Source: Buxus sempervirens (taxonomy: Eukaryota; Streptophyta; Magnoliopsida; Buxales; Buxaceae). From it: DNA of 64,000 bases. The DNA lies in NCBI GenBank assembly GCA_947561395.2, contig OX387185.1, positions 48,432,602-48,496,601 on the forward strand, in the 5' to 3' direction. Made by a program: the position numbers and the translations under genes. Each line of letters opens with the position of its first letter. The stretch's first letter is position 1. This document shows positions 1 through 14,300 of this stretch, piece after piece. The notes beneath the pieces were generated by a model. The model saw only the letters and a program-made list of their open reading frames with translations, was not told the origin of the DNA and searched no databases.

Positions 1-875
1 GACGGTTTTAGCCTGGTTTTAGGCATTCAGTTTAATTTTTTAAATTGAAAACCCTTAAATTTTTTTTATTTTAAAAAAAATTTGAAGGAGACGAAATAAG
101 CAACAATAAACAATTCAACCAAGAAATGATTTTTTTTTCTTTTGGGATATTTTACAATTTATGACCTTGAATTTTCAGATAATCCACTATCCCTCTTGAG
201 ATTTTTTGAAATATCAACTTACAAATTTAACTTTGTTGTGTGTAACAGTCTTTCCCTTTTAGGCATTTCATCAAATTTTGCCCCTTTTAAGGATATTTTT
301 AGTATTCGATCAATACATAAATAAAGGTTTTTACTTTTAAATATGAGAGACAAATTTATCAAAAATTTCCTAATTATGATTCAAACATCAAGCCTCTAAA
401 AGGAGAAAATTATCACATAAATAAAACCTCAAGATGATAAAATGGATATTTTAAAAACCTGAGAGGGAAAAGTGAGATTGTTGGAAACCTCAATAGGGTA
501 GACTATAAATATCCCTTTTTTTAATATAAATGCATCATACACAAGTTCAAGTTTTTTGAGCTTTCAGACGCAACAGATAACACAAAAGATCAGTTGTTAG
601 TCCTGATTTCTGGACTCAAAGTTGAAGAAAAAGATCTTTGGAAATCATAGTATCTATATACATCAAAGAGGAGCACATTCCATCCTTATCAGTTACCACT
701 AATAACAATTAAAATTGTAGGATTTGTGCTGCAACTTTCTGTTTCCAAATACACAAGTCCCACAGAATGGGACACAGGTCACCAAAATCAGGAGGGAGCA
801 ACCTGGCATAGCAGATATTATGTATACACGTGGCATCTCCAATTTTCACAGCCTTACTGGATTCTTCAACAGCAA
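1..875. other. 3' flank of the receptor kinase gene
   Basis: AT-rich sequence with no open frame I can assign. The part nearest 875 lies just past the stop codon of the minus-strand receptor kinase and is probably its 3' UTR. Poly-A and poly-T runs are frequent, but I see no clear repeat or second gene. Confidence 0.4.
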
Positions 876-3800
876 TCAGAAGGATTCATAGAGTTCACTT
901 GGGCAGGGTGACATGACCTCTTCCTCTAGTATCTGTAAGACCCTATTCATGGAGGGTCGGTCATCTGGATTAGCATCTGTGCACCTCGCAGCTATATCAA
1001 CAATTGCTTCTACAGTTTCAACATCTGCATCTTCACACCTTTTATCCACTATTTCTTCCAAGCGGTTCTCTTTCAGTAAGGTGTTCATCTGCATATTTCC
1101 AAAAGGCAAAAGGCAAAAATTCTTTTATCTGTTGATTTCAAATAAAGAAGCCTAAAATTTAAACATAGCAAACTAGGACAAGACACAAGGAATAGAACTG
1201 GTCAGCTATCACCATTTATATCACATCATACCCCCACTTGGTTGCATTCATATTCTTGAGGCTTCCAGAATTAGATTCAACAGATCAAGTTTTTTCATAT
1301 GAAAAATAAGTTCTCGATTATATCAGATGCTTTATGTTTTTCTTTACATCTCTCTTTTGCTGGTAATGCATTTTGTGAGATGTGTACCAATTACCAATGA
1401 GTTCATATAAATGTACCAAAAAAAAAAGGGGTTCTGGTTAACTTACCCAGCCCACGACGTTCAAGCCTCTTTTGACGAACGATGGATCAGTTGGCCTCTT
1501 TCCAGTTACAAGCTCTAGTAAAAGAACACCAAAGCTGTACACATCTGACTTTTCTGTTGCTCGACCGCTTTGCAGATACTCTGTTTCCCAGGTAAATAAT
1601 AACATAAAGGAGGAGTACAATTGTTAACAAATTGAGGGTGGTGAGGATAACAGTTCAATTCAATCAAGACACTCACATGACTAGTACCACAGAGTCCTAA
1701 GTCAACCATGGTGCATATAAAAGGAAGAGACCAACCTTCATCAGTGGGAAAACTAAATAAGGATTTCACCGTATCATGAGGTTTTTAGCCACCAAACCTG
1801 CATTAGGTACCAATCTATTTTCTTTCTTCTTTTCTTTACTTCTTTTCAAAATCTTCTAATCCAATATGGTGGGTGGACTATAACAAACTGATTCAGTTTA
1901 TTGTGGACAAATAAGAGGCAAGGACCCAGAATTCAAATTATGATGTACACAACCTGGATGACTTTGATGGTACCAATGGTGCAGCTACACTTTATCTTGT
2001 ACGTGTGTGCATAAGAATATTTCCACGATAGACGACCAAATGATAAAGGTTCATGCTCACATGAAGTTTGAAAAAGGTCCACTTGCCTATGGCTAGGTCT
2101 TGGTGTCAGTCCATGTGGATCAAGGACAAATTGCTATCCACGGAAGATTATAATGATAATAACATCAACGACATATAATCAGAAATCTTGAAAAAGTGAA
2201 AACATCAATAATCAATAAGATACACAATTAAAAGGTCTCAGGGTGAAGTAGAACACAGTAACTGATCCTTGTAAATTGAAGCAAACAAGGAACCTGGGCA
2301 ATATGGATCAGCACCTCGGCTTAGTAAAAACTAGCAGCTTATTAGAAAACAAAACAAATGATAGGTCGAAACAAATAGAAACAAGCACATACCTGGTGCC
2401 AGATAACCAAAAGTGCCAGCGACAACTGTAGTGACATGGTCATCATCTACCAAAATCGTGGCAAGTCCGAAATCAGAAACATGAGGCTCCATGTTGTCAT
2501 CAAGGAGTATGTTGCTGGACTTTATGTCACGATGGACAATCCGTGGGCAACAATCATGATGTAGGTAAGCCAATCCACGGGCAGAACCAAGAGCTATTTT
2601 CAAACGATAATTCCAGTTCAAGGGTTTACTGCCTTCCCAATGTTCTGAAGACAAGAGACATAGAAATATCAGGAGACCCACACCTTCCCCTTTCATAGTC
2701 CTTTAAACAAAAATAACTGGATATTTTCAATCAAATCAACTTTTGCATGTTAGACCTCCCTTGCTGTGGCCATAACTCCCATTTATGCCATATGTTCCAA
2801 CATTATGTTTATAGGTACAGAAAGCTGCATTATTAACAAAAAAATATGACAGCACTTGATAAAATGTGAATTGTTTCTAGATCAAGGCTCTAAATGGGTG
2901 AGGATAGAACAAAGATGACGGAGGTGACAAGGCTAAGTAGAAAGAATCGCTGTTTATGGTGGTGACTGTGATGATGAGATGGTGAGAGCTATCTGCCAAC
3001 AGTTTTGTCATATAATAATGTCATTATTCAGTTAAAAAAATTTTTGAATTACCATGTAGGAAATGCTCCAAGCTGCCCAAGGCCAAATAATCATAGATAA
3101 GAAGCTTTGCAGTGGGGAGCCTGCAGTAGCCACGAAGGTTTACAAGATTTATGTGTTTGATGTTACCCAAGATCTCAAGCTCTCTCTCGAAAATTTGATC
3201 AGATCCTTCACGGTTCCGATCAATCCTTTTAACAGCAAAAGCTTTACAATCATTCATCACCACCTTGTAGACAGTTCCGAATCCTCCTGACCCTACCACA
3301 TCCTCTTCAGAAAGTGATTCAATCTTTTCTATGATCTCATAGGATGGATATGGAAGATCACCATGGAAAGTAACAAGTTTGGTTCCTAGAAAAGAAAGCA
3401 AATATAGATTTATTGATAGAGAGATGAATTAAAAGTAGGTAATAATTGCACAGAAGCACATTGCCTACAGTGGCTGCAGGATTTATTGATTCACTTGAAA
3501 AAGTTCATTTTGTTTTTTCTGACAAAAATGAATTTTTTTTAATTTCAAGGACTAATCACCACAACTGTCATAGGATTTCGCTGTAGAAGATGTGAAGTAA
3601 AATTGCACAGCCTTTTCACTTACTTGATTCTGGAACAACTTGCTTCTTAACTTCTGTATATTTCTTTACAGCTCTCTCCTTCTTTGATAGTAAGCAAATC
3701 CAGAGGAAAACAAGGAGTACTAATAGAGCAACACCCATTGTGGACATCACACCAATAAGAACCCCACCAAGGTAATGCGAGAAGGGTTTTGTAGGAACTG

Positions 3801-5978
3801 CCATCAATGGAGAACCTGGTATCATTTTTTGGACTAACTACGGAAATTCAATACCATATGAACAAAGTCTTTCCTCATCTAATTAAAACATTAAGTAATA
3901 AGATCTACAACTTGCCTGCTGCTTCGTCACTGTTTGCATGTGGTAGAACAGCAGGAAATCCCAATGAGCTACGGCATGGCTTCTGAATTTGTTGGCCACA
4001 CAAATCTAAATTTCCAATAAACCTGGACCAATGCAACACAATAAGTGCAAAAATACGACTGCAAACAGTTACAAGTGTTTATGACCATGTTTGTCTAGAT
4101 CAGGGACTTTTACCGTCCTATCAATTGATATATCAGTGATAGCACGCAAGTAACAGCATGCTATCTGATGGCTAGGATCATTTCTTTTTGGGCTGATAAC
4201 AATGCTAGGGAAGATTCACAGGATCAGATGATCAATATTTACATTTAATACTTAATATATACCAAAAAAGCAAGCTTCCTATATTTGCAGGTACAATTTA
4301 ATGAATGAAGTTACGAACAGCATCTAAGCAAGTACATGGTTAGAATCATAGAGACAATGGCCAATGTTTGGTGGACCTGCCCGGAATTTAAGTATCAAAA
4401 AGTTGATTCAGTCTGATGACTTACACCATTTGATACATTTAAATTTTTCTTAACCTCATGACCAAGATCCAGTTGACAAATTTAAATCAAACATTAAAAT
4501 TCTGGTGCACAAAATTTAGTGATACAAATTGATCCTGTTGAGACTAATGACAGATTATACACATAACTTTAAGGGAAATACAATGATGACTTACGACTTA
4601 TTTCCAAAAGTGCCAAGAACTCCAATATTGGGGATTTCTCCAGAAAAGAAATTTGTGGATAAGTTCCTGAGGTATATACTATAAAATAGTGAGTGTTTCT
4701 ATGGTACAAGTAAAGAAAGGAAAAAAAACATTTAGAATCATTATGCACCAACTTACAGAAAGCGCAAACGTGTGATAAGGCCAATGTTAGAAGGTATGGA
4801 GCCCTTCAGCGAATTGCTTGAGAGGTCCCTGTGTTCCCAGTTATCATAATTAGTAATTGCATCCCAGACGGTAAATAAGTTCTAATTAGTAGATGAGTAG
4901 TGTTGAGATTTCACATTTGGGCCCTTTGATATACATAGTTACACCTTCACTTATGAGCTTACGCTATTAGGTAGGTGCAACGATTGTTTAACAAGTAGAA
5001 ACATAGTCCTTAAAAAATAGGGAAAACAATGATCTTACAATATGGTCAGATGAGAAAGATTTCCAAGCCCTGATGGTATTCCTCCTTGGAGATAATTGGC
5101 CCTCAAGTATCTATTGGCAATAAAACAAACCATCAATGTTATGCATATCCAGCTAAAATACTATATAAACGAAGAAGAAAAGGATCAGTGCAGTAGGGTA
5201 AAGGAGTGCCATAACACTATGCTAAACACAAAGGGAGAGTGGAAAGAGAGGGGAGGCGGGAAGAAAAGAGGAGGGGAGCGCCTTTGTCTCTTACAGTGCT
5301 CTGAGATCAGTACAGTTGGTAATTTCACTGGGAATAAATCCATGTAAGCTATTCTGGTGAAGTGCCCTGATAGAAAATAATACAGATGAAAAACTCAGAG
5401 TGAAAATGAGAAAAAAAAAATTCAAAAGTAGAAATAAAAGTGCCTTTTTTTTTCCCATTTTATTTTGGGGGAGAAAGGAGGGCAAAGGACTTACAATCTC
5501 TGCAACCTGCTGAGCTTCCCAATACTTGGAGATATAATCCCTCCAAGCTGCATATAAGGGAGGTCGCTGAGGACCCCAAAAGGAGAAAAAAAAAAAGAGA
5601 TGAATAGATTATATATAGAAGGTGAAATGTAGAGAAATAAAGAAACAGTGACATACATAGAGCGGACTCTATTGTCTCGGACATGGCAAGTGATGCCAAT
5701 CCAACCACAGGGAGAAGCATCAGAAGCTCTCCAACTTCTGAGGAAGCTTCTGCTGTCATTCAAAGAGGCTTTGATTTGTAACAACGCCTTACCTGAAGAG
5801 AAACATCAAAACCAAACATGCCAGACATCAAACAAACAGCTCAAAGATTAAAAAGAACAAAAGAAAAAAAAAAAGTAAACGGGATTTTACCCTCCTGAGT
5901 GAGAGCAAGAGAGCAGGTACAGAAGAGGGTTGTTGCTGCAACTGCTGAGAAGATCCAAACCAACAAATCCATCTTCAT
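876..5978 (-). CDS. LRR receptor-like serine/threonine kinase (FEI / At5g62710 type)
   Basis: A membrane receptor kinase, 604 residues, 13 exons: 5978-5891, 5792-5657, 5566-5495, 5366-5295, 5110-5039, 4828-4757, 4666-4595, 4022-3916, 3815-3624, 3385-3053, 2644-2393, 1580-1447, 1088-876. The start MKMD precedes a hydrophobic signal peptide. Then come an LRRNT cap (about 30-74), five LRRs each on its own 72-bp exon, a membrane segment (about 247-273) and the kinase. Visible kinase residues are the Gly-rich loop GSGGFGTV (326-333), Lys347, Glu363, HRD with Asp445, and DFG at 463-465, so it should be an active RD kinase. Phrases such as [21 protein letters not shown] and EVMSPCPSE match the Arabidopsis At5g62710 branch near FEI1/FEI2. 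FEI kinases act in cell-wall and growth signalling; a similar role here is inference. The exon 8 donor is GC (GCAAGT) rather than GT. The second residue of the Met pair could also start translation. Confidence 0.93.
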
Positions 5979-8307
5979 CCCTTAAACCAAACGAGCTAGA
6001 TGTGCTTTCTGTTTATACTTTTGTTGCTTTTAAGTAGCAGTTGAAAAGGAGATCACTGGGATTACCATGTGGGGAGGGAGTTAGAGTTTGGTGGGAACCG
6101 TGATTATGTCGTAGATTATTACATTGTGAAGTTTTTTAATAATTAGGTTGAAGCACGACTAGAGAGAGAGAGAGAGAGAGGGAGGGAGAGAGAAACTTTA
6201 GCTTCGGCTGTTGCGCACAAAGAATTAGCCGTTATTGATAGAATTTCAAAAATGGGCCCCACTTGCGTCCTTGCGAAGAAGGACATTAATTATATTCTTT
6301 GCTCTGTACTATACCGTTGGATGTCCTTTGACTCCCGTCCAAAATAAATCTGAGCGAGCATTAATGAGGGATTACCGGAAGTTTCGTTCTCTTAAGGCGG
6401 ACAAAAGTCGAATATTTTTCAGACCGGACTCGAGAGTCGAGACTGCTGCTAAGTGTCGGAGTCTTAGGATTTTCCTTTTTCTCAAATCGGAGGTCTGGTT
6501 GTCCTCTTCCTACGGTGGTGCGTAGTATAACAACATCGACGTCAAACGTACAAAAGCATCGCTGAACGATGAACGATAGCGGCGATAGCCGGAGGTGAGG
6601 ATGACCACCGGCGAACCCCCAAAATTGTTACAATTGACGGTTGGTATATGGCCACTGCCCAGTCACGACAAGAAAAGAGGAGAGAAAACATAAAAATAGA
6701 ATGCGAGGGAGCCCCTGTTCTCTTTTTATCCACCCCAAAATTTCTTTTCCCTTCTAATTTTTTTTTTACAGAGCTAGTCCATTTTGGGACCCCCCGAGTT
6801 TAGTTCCTTCCTATGTAGGGTTTTGAACCGGAATACCAGACCGGGACCATCCGACTTCGATCCGGACCGGACGGTCTAAACCAATACCATCTGATTTGAT
6901 AAACCATGACATGCATACACATGCATGCATGAATGCGTGTGTATACACATGAATGCTCACACACAGAGGCGTAAATATCAGCTGAAGCATTAGCTATTTG
7001 GTTTGCCATTCCCAATAGTCAAATATTTGGACACACATATAAAATGTTGTGATGCACCTACAATAGAAATTTTGATTGGTGCATAAATAAAGCTAAAAAT
7101 AAAAATAAAAATAAAAAGCAAATTCTCTTACTTTGAAATGATTTTCTTAAATTGAAGGTATCAATCACTATACCAATGCATGATTTTGGGACTTCAAATC
7201 TGTTGGAGCATAGGCTAAAAGTTTCAGCATAATAGATTTATTTTCAAATCTTTCTCTGAAGTCTGAACTACTCAATGACATTATTTTCCATGTCTAGACT
7301 CTTTAGGATTTTCTTTTATTTCTTTCTTGTATTTTGCTCACCAAAAGGAAAGTATTGTGACAGATAGTCAAACAGAAAAAGTGCAAGAGGAAGAATAAGG
7401 TGGGAGTTGCATAATGAGGGGGAATACCAATTACCAAAAAAGCATGGAAGTGCTAGCTATATCGCACACAATAATGACTCAGAATCAATATTTATAGGGC
7501 CATCGGTCTTGCCTATGAATTATGACTTCTTTCATCTTTTACTTCCAATTATCATGACCTTGCACATACTCACACATCCTCTTAAATGATTTTAGAAATC
7601 AAACCATAAATTAGGGTGGCCTACATCCACTTGTGTGTCAACAAACATCCTGGGTACCGAGTATTTTCTAACTCAGGATAGATTAGAACCAATATTATCT
7701 GGATCCAAAATCAATGAACATATCACCTTGAACCTCTGGCTGGAAGATTTACTGGTTTAACGGTAATGCATGCGTCCATATTGGTTTCGTACACCTACGT
7801 ACGTGGACACAAATTTCACAGTAGATTATAGTAGATCTTCGAGCCTATTATTTCAAGACAAAATTTTATGCTTGGTGCAAAGTAAACACTAATTAAATGA
7901 TCTTTAAACATATAATATTGTGTTTTTGAGAAAAGGTCAGAAAACGGTGAAGAGAACTAAAGAAGAGTGAAGGAGAGGAAAAATAAAAATCAGGATTAGA
8001 TGTTCGACGAGGAGATCTAGGTAAGAAGGAAGACTTTAGGGCCATTAGAATCTAATGCAATAAAAAGCTTTTGGTTTTGAATATGAAAATTGTTTTATCT
8101 GAGAAAGCGGGACCAGTGACTCATGTCTCCGGTTGCCGGTAGCATGCCAACGCACGGGCTACAGCCTTAGAAACGACAGGAGAAATGGGTCAGCCGTTCC
8201 CGCGTCGCCTCTGGTCGCCCGATCAAAGACTAACCAAGTAACCAATAAAGGACAAACCACCCATTTTAGGGCTTGTAAAAGAAGCGGCCATGTTCAGGTG
8301 AATTTTG
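5979..8307. other. Intergenic region between divergent receptor kinase and RCC1 genes
   Basis: Shared upstream region of two divergently transcribed genes, so promoters for both should lie here. The segment next to 5978 is the kinase 5' UTR. The rest is AT-rich with a short stretch of alternating CA/TG and GCATGCAT around 6905-6965. I see no coding sequence, and no TATA box I would defend. Confidence 0.5.
6162..6192. repeat. (AG)n microsatellite upstream of the receptor kinase
   Basis: About 30 bases of AG repeat, with a GGGAGGG interruption, roughly 180 bp upstream of the kinase start. On the gene strand it reads CT, and CT-rich tracts are common in plant 5' UTRs and core promoters. A promoter role is inference. 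Confidence 0.7.
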
Positions 8308-11300
8308 ATGGAAGAGAGAAAGAGAGAAGAAGAGGAGTGGTGGTGGAGTTGGGGAGCAGGTACAGAGGGGCAGCTGGGTACAGGCAGGCTCCAAGATGAA
8401 CATGTCCCTCAGCGATTGTCGCCTCACGCCCTTTCCTCTGTTCGCCCCTTCTCTCACCTTGCCTGTGGCGGTGCCCACGTTATCGGCTTGACCACTGGTA
8501 ATTCTCCGTCCTCCTCTTCTCTTTTATGGTTTTCTTCATTCATATACCAATTTTATTGAAAGGCTAGTGGAAAAAATGACCCCATCAGAACTAAACCGAT
8601 CAAGAAAGCCAAGGAAAAAGGAACCCCATAAATTCAAGATGGATAAATAGTTTTGATGAATTCAATATCTTACACTGGTTATGCATAATTTTTTTTTCAG
8701 GTTTTATTTTTATTTTTTGGGATAATTTTTGATTCGTAATACAACGCAGTGGCTAAGCAATTTCCTTTACTTGAAGACGAACTGAGATTGCATCGTTGAT
8801 AAGGCGGCGACTAGTTGCCCTAAGTGGCTGATCTGATAACTGTGTATCGATATTTTAATGAATAAAACAGTATAGAGTAGAAGGAATTGGTTGTTTCGAG
8901 GGGATAAATCTCCTATACTTCTTTGAGATTTACTTATCTCCACTTCCTCTTCATACATTCGAGTGACAATGTTTTATGTAGAACCAATGCAAGTCAATTG
9001 CCAAAAACAACAACTCATTGATTCTAACGATTGGAACAAAAGGCAACTATCCTTATGGAGCTAAAATCACGAAAAGAACAACAACAACAACAACAAAAAA
9101 CATCATTATGGAGTTATAATAATTTCTAAATATGAAAAAACGGCATCAAACCATGAGCATAATTTGCATTGAACACATTTCTTTTGTGGGGAAGGCATGA
9201 CTCGACAATCAATTTGGCTCTTCATGTTTCTCATATTTTCTTTTATGCAGATGGCAGGGTACTGACATGGGGAAGGGGCACATCTGGTCAACTCGGTCTT
9301 GGGGAGCTTGGGAATAGCTTACAACCAAAGGCTGTAAAGCTTCCTGAAGGTGTTGCCATATCTTGTGTTTCTGCAGGGTGGAACCATTCAGGATTTGTTT
9401 CAGGTCTCTTTGTACACTGAGTGATGGCTAATTGTTGGGTACATTGAAGCATTCTTCTCCTTAGTTTGTATTGATACTTAATAACCATAAATCTGGACAG
9501 TATGCTTTCTATTTTCTGTTTTCTCCCTTTTAAAGGTATTGACACACTGAATTCAGCTGGTTCCAACATAATTCATCCATTATTCATAATATGCTGTCAT
9601 CACCAACTTTTTTCTACTGAGAAACTACTTGTTCTTAGTTCCTAGGCATATTTTCTGATTATTTCAAATTTTAAGCTGTTTTTGTGCTTCTTTATCTGTT
9701 TTAATGGGAAAATCACTGACTTGGTTATATTGATGTTTCTTTATTATTGTTCATTGGTGCTCGTTCTACTATCATTTTCTATTATTTTGCCTCATCTTTA
9801 TTTTACATTGTTTTTCCGTTTTGCTCTTTGATGATCAATTTTGTTTGGTCCCTCCTGTTGTCCCTCTTTAAGCTTTCTCTTGGTGATTGTAGGTTATTGT
9901 TTTCAGATACAGGACGCCTTTTCACTTGTGGGGATGGCTCATTTGGTCAGCTTGGGCATGAGGACTATCAATCACAAGGCTATCCTGTTGAAGTTGTATA
10001 TTTTGGTTCAAAACATGTTGTACAGATAGCATGTGGAATGCGCCATTCAGTTGTCTTGTTGAAAGGTATAAATAAAATCTGCAGTCGCATTGGTTATTAC
10101 CTCATCCTTAATGTGAACATGCTGTTGCGAAGGATAAATAGGTATTTAATGCTATCATTTTATGGCTAAGTTCATTTTTTTTATAGGTTTTTTTTCTTGC
10201 TGGGCATTTTATTTTGTCTCATCTTTATTTTGTGGCTAAGACCGGTTTTTTTGCTATCATTTTTTAATTTTTATGGCTAAGTTCATTTTTTATTTTGTGC
10301 GTTGATAAAGTAGAACAAAAAACAAATGATTTATATGTAAGCCTTGCTGGGCATTTGTTTTGTATCAGGAACTCATTATAGGAATCAGTTCCTTAAATTC
10401 ATTCTAGGAACTGATTTTTAGGGTTTCTTGATTACAACTGGTTAACATGTATCAAAATGAGTTCCAGCCTGAAGTAGTTGTTCGATTAGCAAGTAATAAC
10501 ATGATCATAACTGTTAGCTATATTTATCTTTGAATAAAAGCGTGGATGAGAAATTTTTGAGCTTTATATTCTATATTTTCTTTCCTTTTTGTGATGTTGA
10601 AAGTTTTGATTTCAAATCATCTATTTGTTTTTGGCAAAAAACATCATATATTTGGATATGTTAAATGCAAACCCTAGAAATGTATCAAAAGGAGACAAAT
10701 AAGAGAGAAGTAAAAAACATGCACCATATAAGAGATAGGTTTTCCAATTGTCTCTGGTGGACATTGCTATTGATGGTAGCAAGGACGATTATAAGATACC
10801 AATGTCGATGAGCTATGAAAGTAATTCCAAAGAGGGTTATGTTGGATTTCAGAAGATTGTCTCTATGTTCATATTTCTCAATATTTGGTCCCAAATGAAT
10901 CAATTGGCAGTCCCTGAATCTAAGTTCTTCAGTTGATGTTGAACTAAGGACACACCTCATTTTTATTGACAAGGTTCATGTGGATGATTAACTTGAAATT
11001 AAAGAAACTAGAAGTTTGAATATCAGGGTAATTTTCTTTCAGCCAAATCAAGCTCTAATAATTGTTATCACTTAGATGCAGGTCGTACAGGAGATCTAGT
11101 TTATGGATTTGGTGCTGGAAAGCGTGGTCAACTGGGTATTTCTAGTAACAGTATCAGATCAGTCAATCTTCCTCAAGTTATTTTAGGACTTGAAGAAGTT
11201 GATATAGTTGGCATTGCTGCAAATGGGGATCATAGTGCAGCACTATCTGGTGAGTTCTTTAATGAGCTTCTTGTGTCATGTGGCACTATTGACGTAACCT

Positions 11301-14300
11301 CTTGTTGTAGTGGGAACTGATTATAAACCTGTGTCCTACCATCCAATCAACCTACTCTGACACAATGTGTTGGTAATCAGATCATCTATGGTCCATTGAA
11401 GTTGTGAACAACATTTTACATAGAGTGTAGCCCTGAGTAAAATCGTTTTTAATGCATCTGTGATGTCCATTAAAAAAAAATTTTTTTTTGGGTAGGGCAT
11501 AGCTGAAAATAAGGTCCACTAATGGAGGTGGTAATGCTGGATAAGCTCAAGACTTGAGAACTAAAAATGTTTATTCTTAAGGCAGTTTGGTTTATGTGGA
11601 GGGTCTGAATTTTATGCGATGGCTTCTCAGAAGGTTGCTTTACTTGAACCTCTGGATCAGTGATCTCATGGCAACACATTGTCACACAAATCCGGGTCAT
11701 TCATTAATTTGTGCTGCTAATTTCTTCTTTCTGATGCCATTTTATTTGATATTCTTATGTCAGCTGATGGGAATCTGTACACTTGGGGCAGAGGATTTAG
11801 TCGATCACCAGATTCTTACCTTCCGAGGCGATTTCGTTCACCTTTGAGGTTTTCTGTAGTTGCTCTTGGATGGAATCATGCTTTGTTGTTAACATGTATA
11901 TATAATTTTCCTACTTTATACAAACTTATATTTCTTCCCGGATTAAAAGTGGTATATGGCTCATTATGTACCTGTCTTTCTTATCATATGCAGTTGATAA
12001 GGAAGTCTATATTCTAGGTGGCATGCACCTTGGGACACTTGGTGATCTCCAGAAAATCAACTTGGAGCGGTGTTCCACTGTTCATCAGACTCCATGTACC
12101 AGCTCAGATGGTAAGTGTACATATTTTCTTAATTTGGTTTTTTCAGTAAAGATGACTTGGAAAATGTGAGCTATATCATGACTCCAATAAATGTAGATAT
12201 TTGCATAAATGCTTTTTGCTGTGGGCATCAAAGAGTGACGGTCATGGCAATATTGTACTTAGACTGGGAAGACGACTGTTTTCTTTATCCTGCTTGTTAC
12301 ATAAAAGATTAGTAGTTTTCTGGTCTTTACATCTGAGTCAGGGTTTAAAGAAACGATGAATATTTATTGTGATAATAAAGCAGCCACAACTATTAGACAG
12401 AATCTTGTTCAAAATAACAAGGGGAAAACTTTCTAAGGGGAATTGGTTGACAATAGTCCAGAGATGGCTGAAGCTTTTTTTTTTTTTTAGTTTCCTGTCT
12501 ATTTTGAGATCCTTGGTTTTTTTAGGTTCTTATTTTGTGTAGGTTACAAACTGTTTTGTGGTTTTTATTTTTGCTTTTCTATTTGACGTGACCCCGCAAA
12601 GCATTGATTAGCTAATGTTTCTAAATTTAATGTTGGTTCATTGGAACCATATAAACCCATACCCAGAACTCCCCCCTCTTCTCCCTCAATGGTTAGGAGT
12701 AGGTAAACAGGAATTATTTGTAACTCCCACATGATGAAAAAAAGTAAAAGGTCTCGAGAATAAAATGATCCTATTTGACCACTGTACATTGCTAACATCA
12801 AGAAATGAGCAATCAGGAATCCTGAGTAAGTGGCCGAGCCGATAAAGTAGTGATTAGCTAAAAGACAATTTTTATAGGACAAGTATTAGGTTTGGGATGA
12901 TGTGTAGACCTGAATACTGGGAAGCAAAGAAGCAACATATTCAAAAAATGAGAATTGTTGAGACAATGATGTTGAGATGGATATATGGATAGAGGAGGAA
13001 AGATAAGGTAACAAGTGAACATATCCAAGAATATCTGGGTATTGCCCATATAGCAATAGGTTAAAAATGACATGGTCATGTAAAGCAACAACCTAGGAAG
13101 GTGCCTGTGAACAGGTGTACATTTGAAGAATCTAACGACAAGGGGAAGGGTGAGAACGAAGCTGAATGAAGTTGGTAGAGAGGATTTAAATACACATAAT
13201 TTAACCAAAGATATGATCTCGATAAAACTAGAGTAACAAAAAAAGTTTCTTGTTCCTCACATAGTGGGCTAAGGCATTTTATTGTTAGTGTATGCGTAGA
13301 AAGATTAGTTATAGGATATCTTGATGAAGAGAATGATGGTACTCATTTTTAGTGTCTTAAGAGACCTGGGCATGTAAACTATCTCAAACTGGGAGCATTA
13401 TTAGGGTGTTTTGCCATTTTCTGCGTAGATATGAAATATGGTACTTAATTGTTCAATTTATTTACTGAATCCCTTATTATTATATAATTTGAGTGTAGAA
13501 ATGGCAAATGCACAGGCTTGCCATACTTCATTATATTCATGAAATATGGTACTTAATTGTTCAATTTATTTTCAGGAATCCCTTAGTCTTATATAATTTG
13601 AGTGTAGAAATGGCAAATGCACAGGCTTGCCATACTTCATTATATTCATCTGTTCTCTGTTTCTTTACTTTTCTATTTTCTCACTTAAAGCCATAGAAAC
13701 CCTTAGCTCAGAACTCAAGTCTTTCCAACTCTAACTCTTGGATGCAATTTGGAAGTTCTCTTGTTGCATTATGAAGCATTAGCTTTCATAATCCTTGAAT
13801 AAGGAATTCTCCTGCTTACATATTTGAATTTGGATTATCCCTTTCCTTCGAGCAAGAAACAAGATAGTTGGTGCTACCCTGTTCTCATTGACTTGAAAAG
13901 GGAGTCTCCAACAGTATGAAAATCAGATGCAGGTCACAACTAAGCAGGTTTTCTCAAGTTATCTCAATCTAAGATCTTAGCTTTGCTATTAATTGCTTTC
14001 CTTACATCTCTCATGAACTTTGTAGATGTTGCTGTGCCCGCAAAATATTTTAGGATGCTATTTTCAAGCCATAAAACCATTGTGTTATCATGTCAACAAA
14101 ATAGAAATAATAATGATTTATTTCATGTAGTTGAGGTCAGTAACATGAATCCTGCTCTGCCAGTTGGACCTATTGAGGTCCAGACCTTTAGTCAATCTGC
14201 ATTATTCCAAATCATTTTCTAACTAGCTATATTGAGAGTGCCCTTTTGGACAGATCAATTTGCACCACCTCACATGTTAAGAACTGCCTAAAATGTCTCT

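Noticed and set aside
12858-13208. Minus-strand ORF of 116 codons in RCC1 intron 6
   Set aside because: Shadow of the LINE remnant, which reads on the plus strand.
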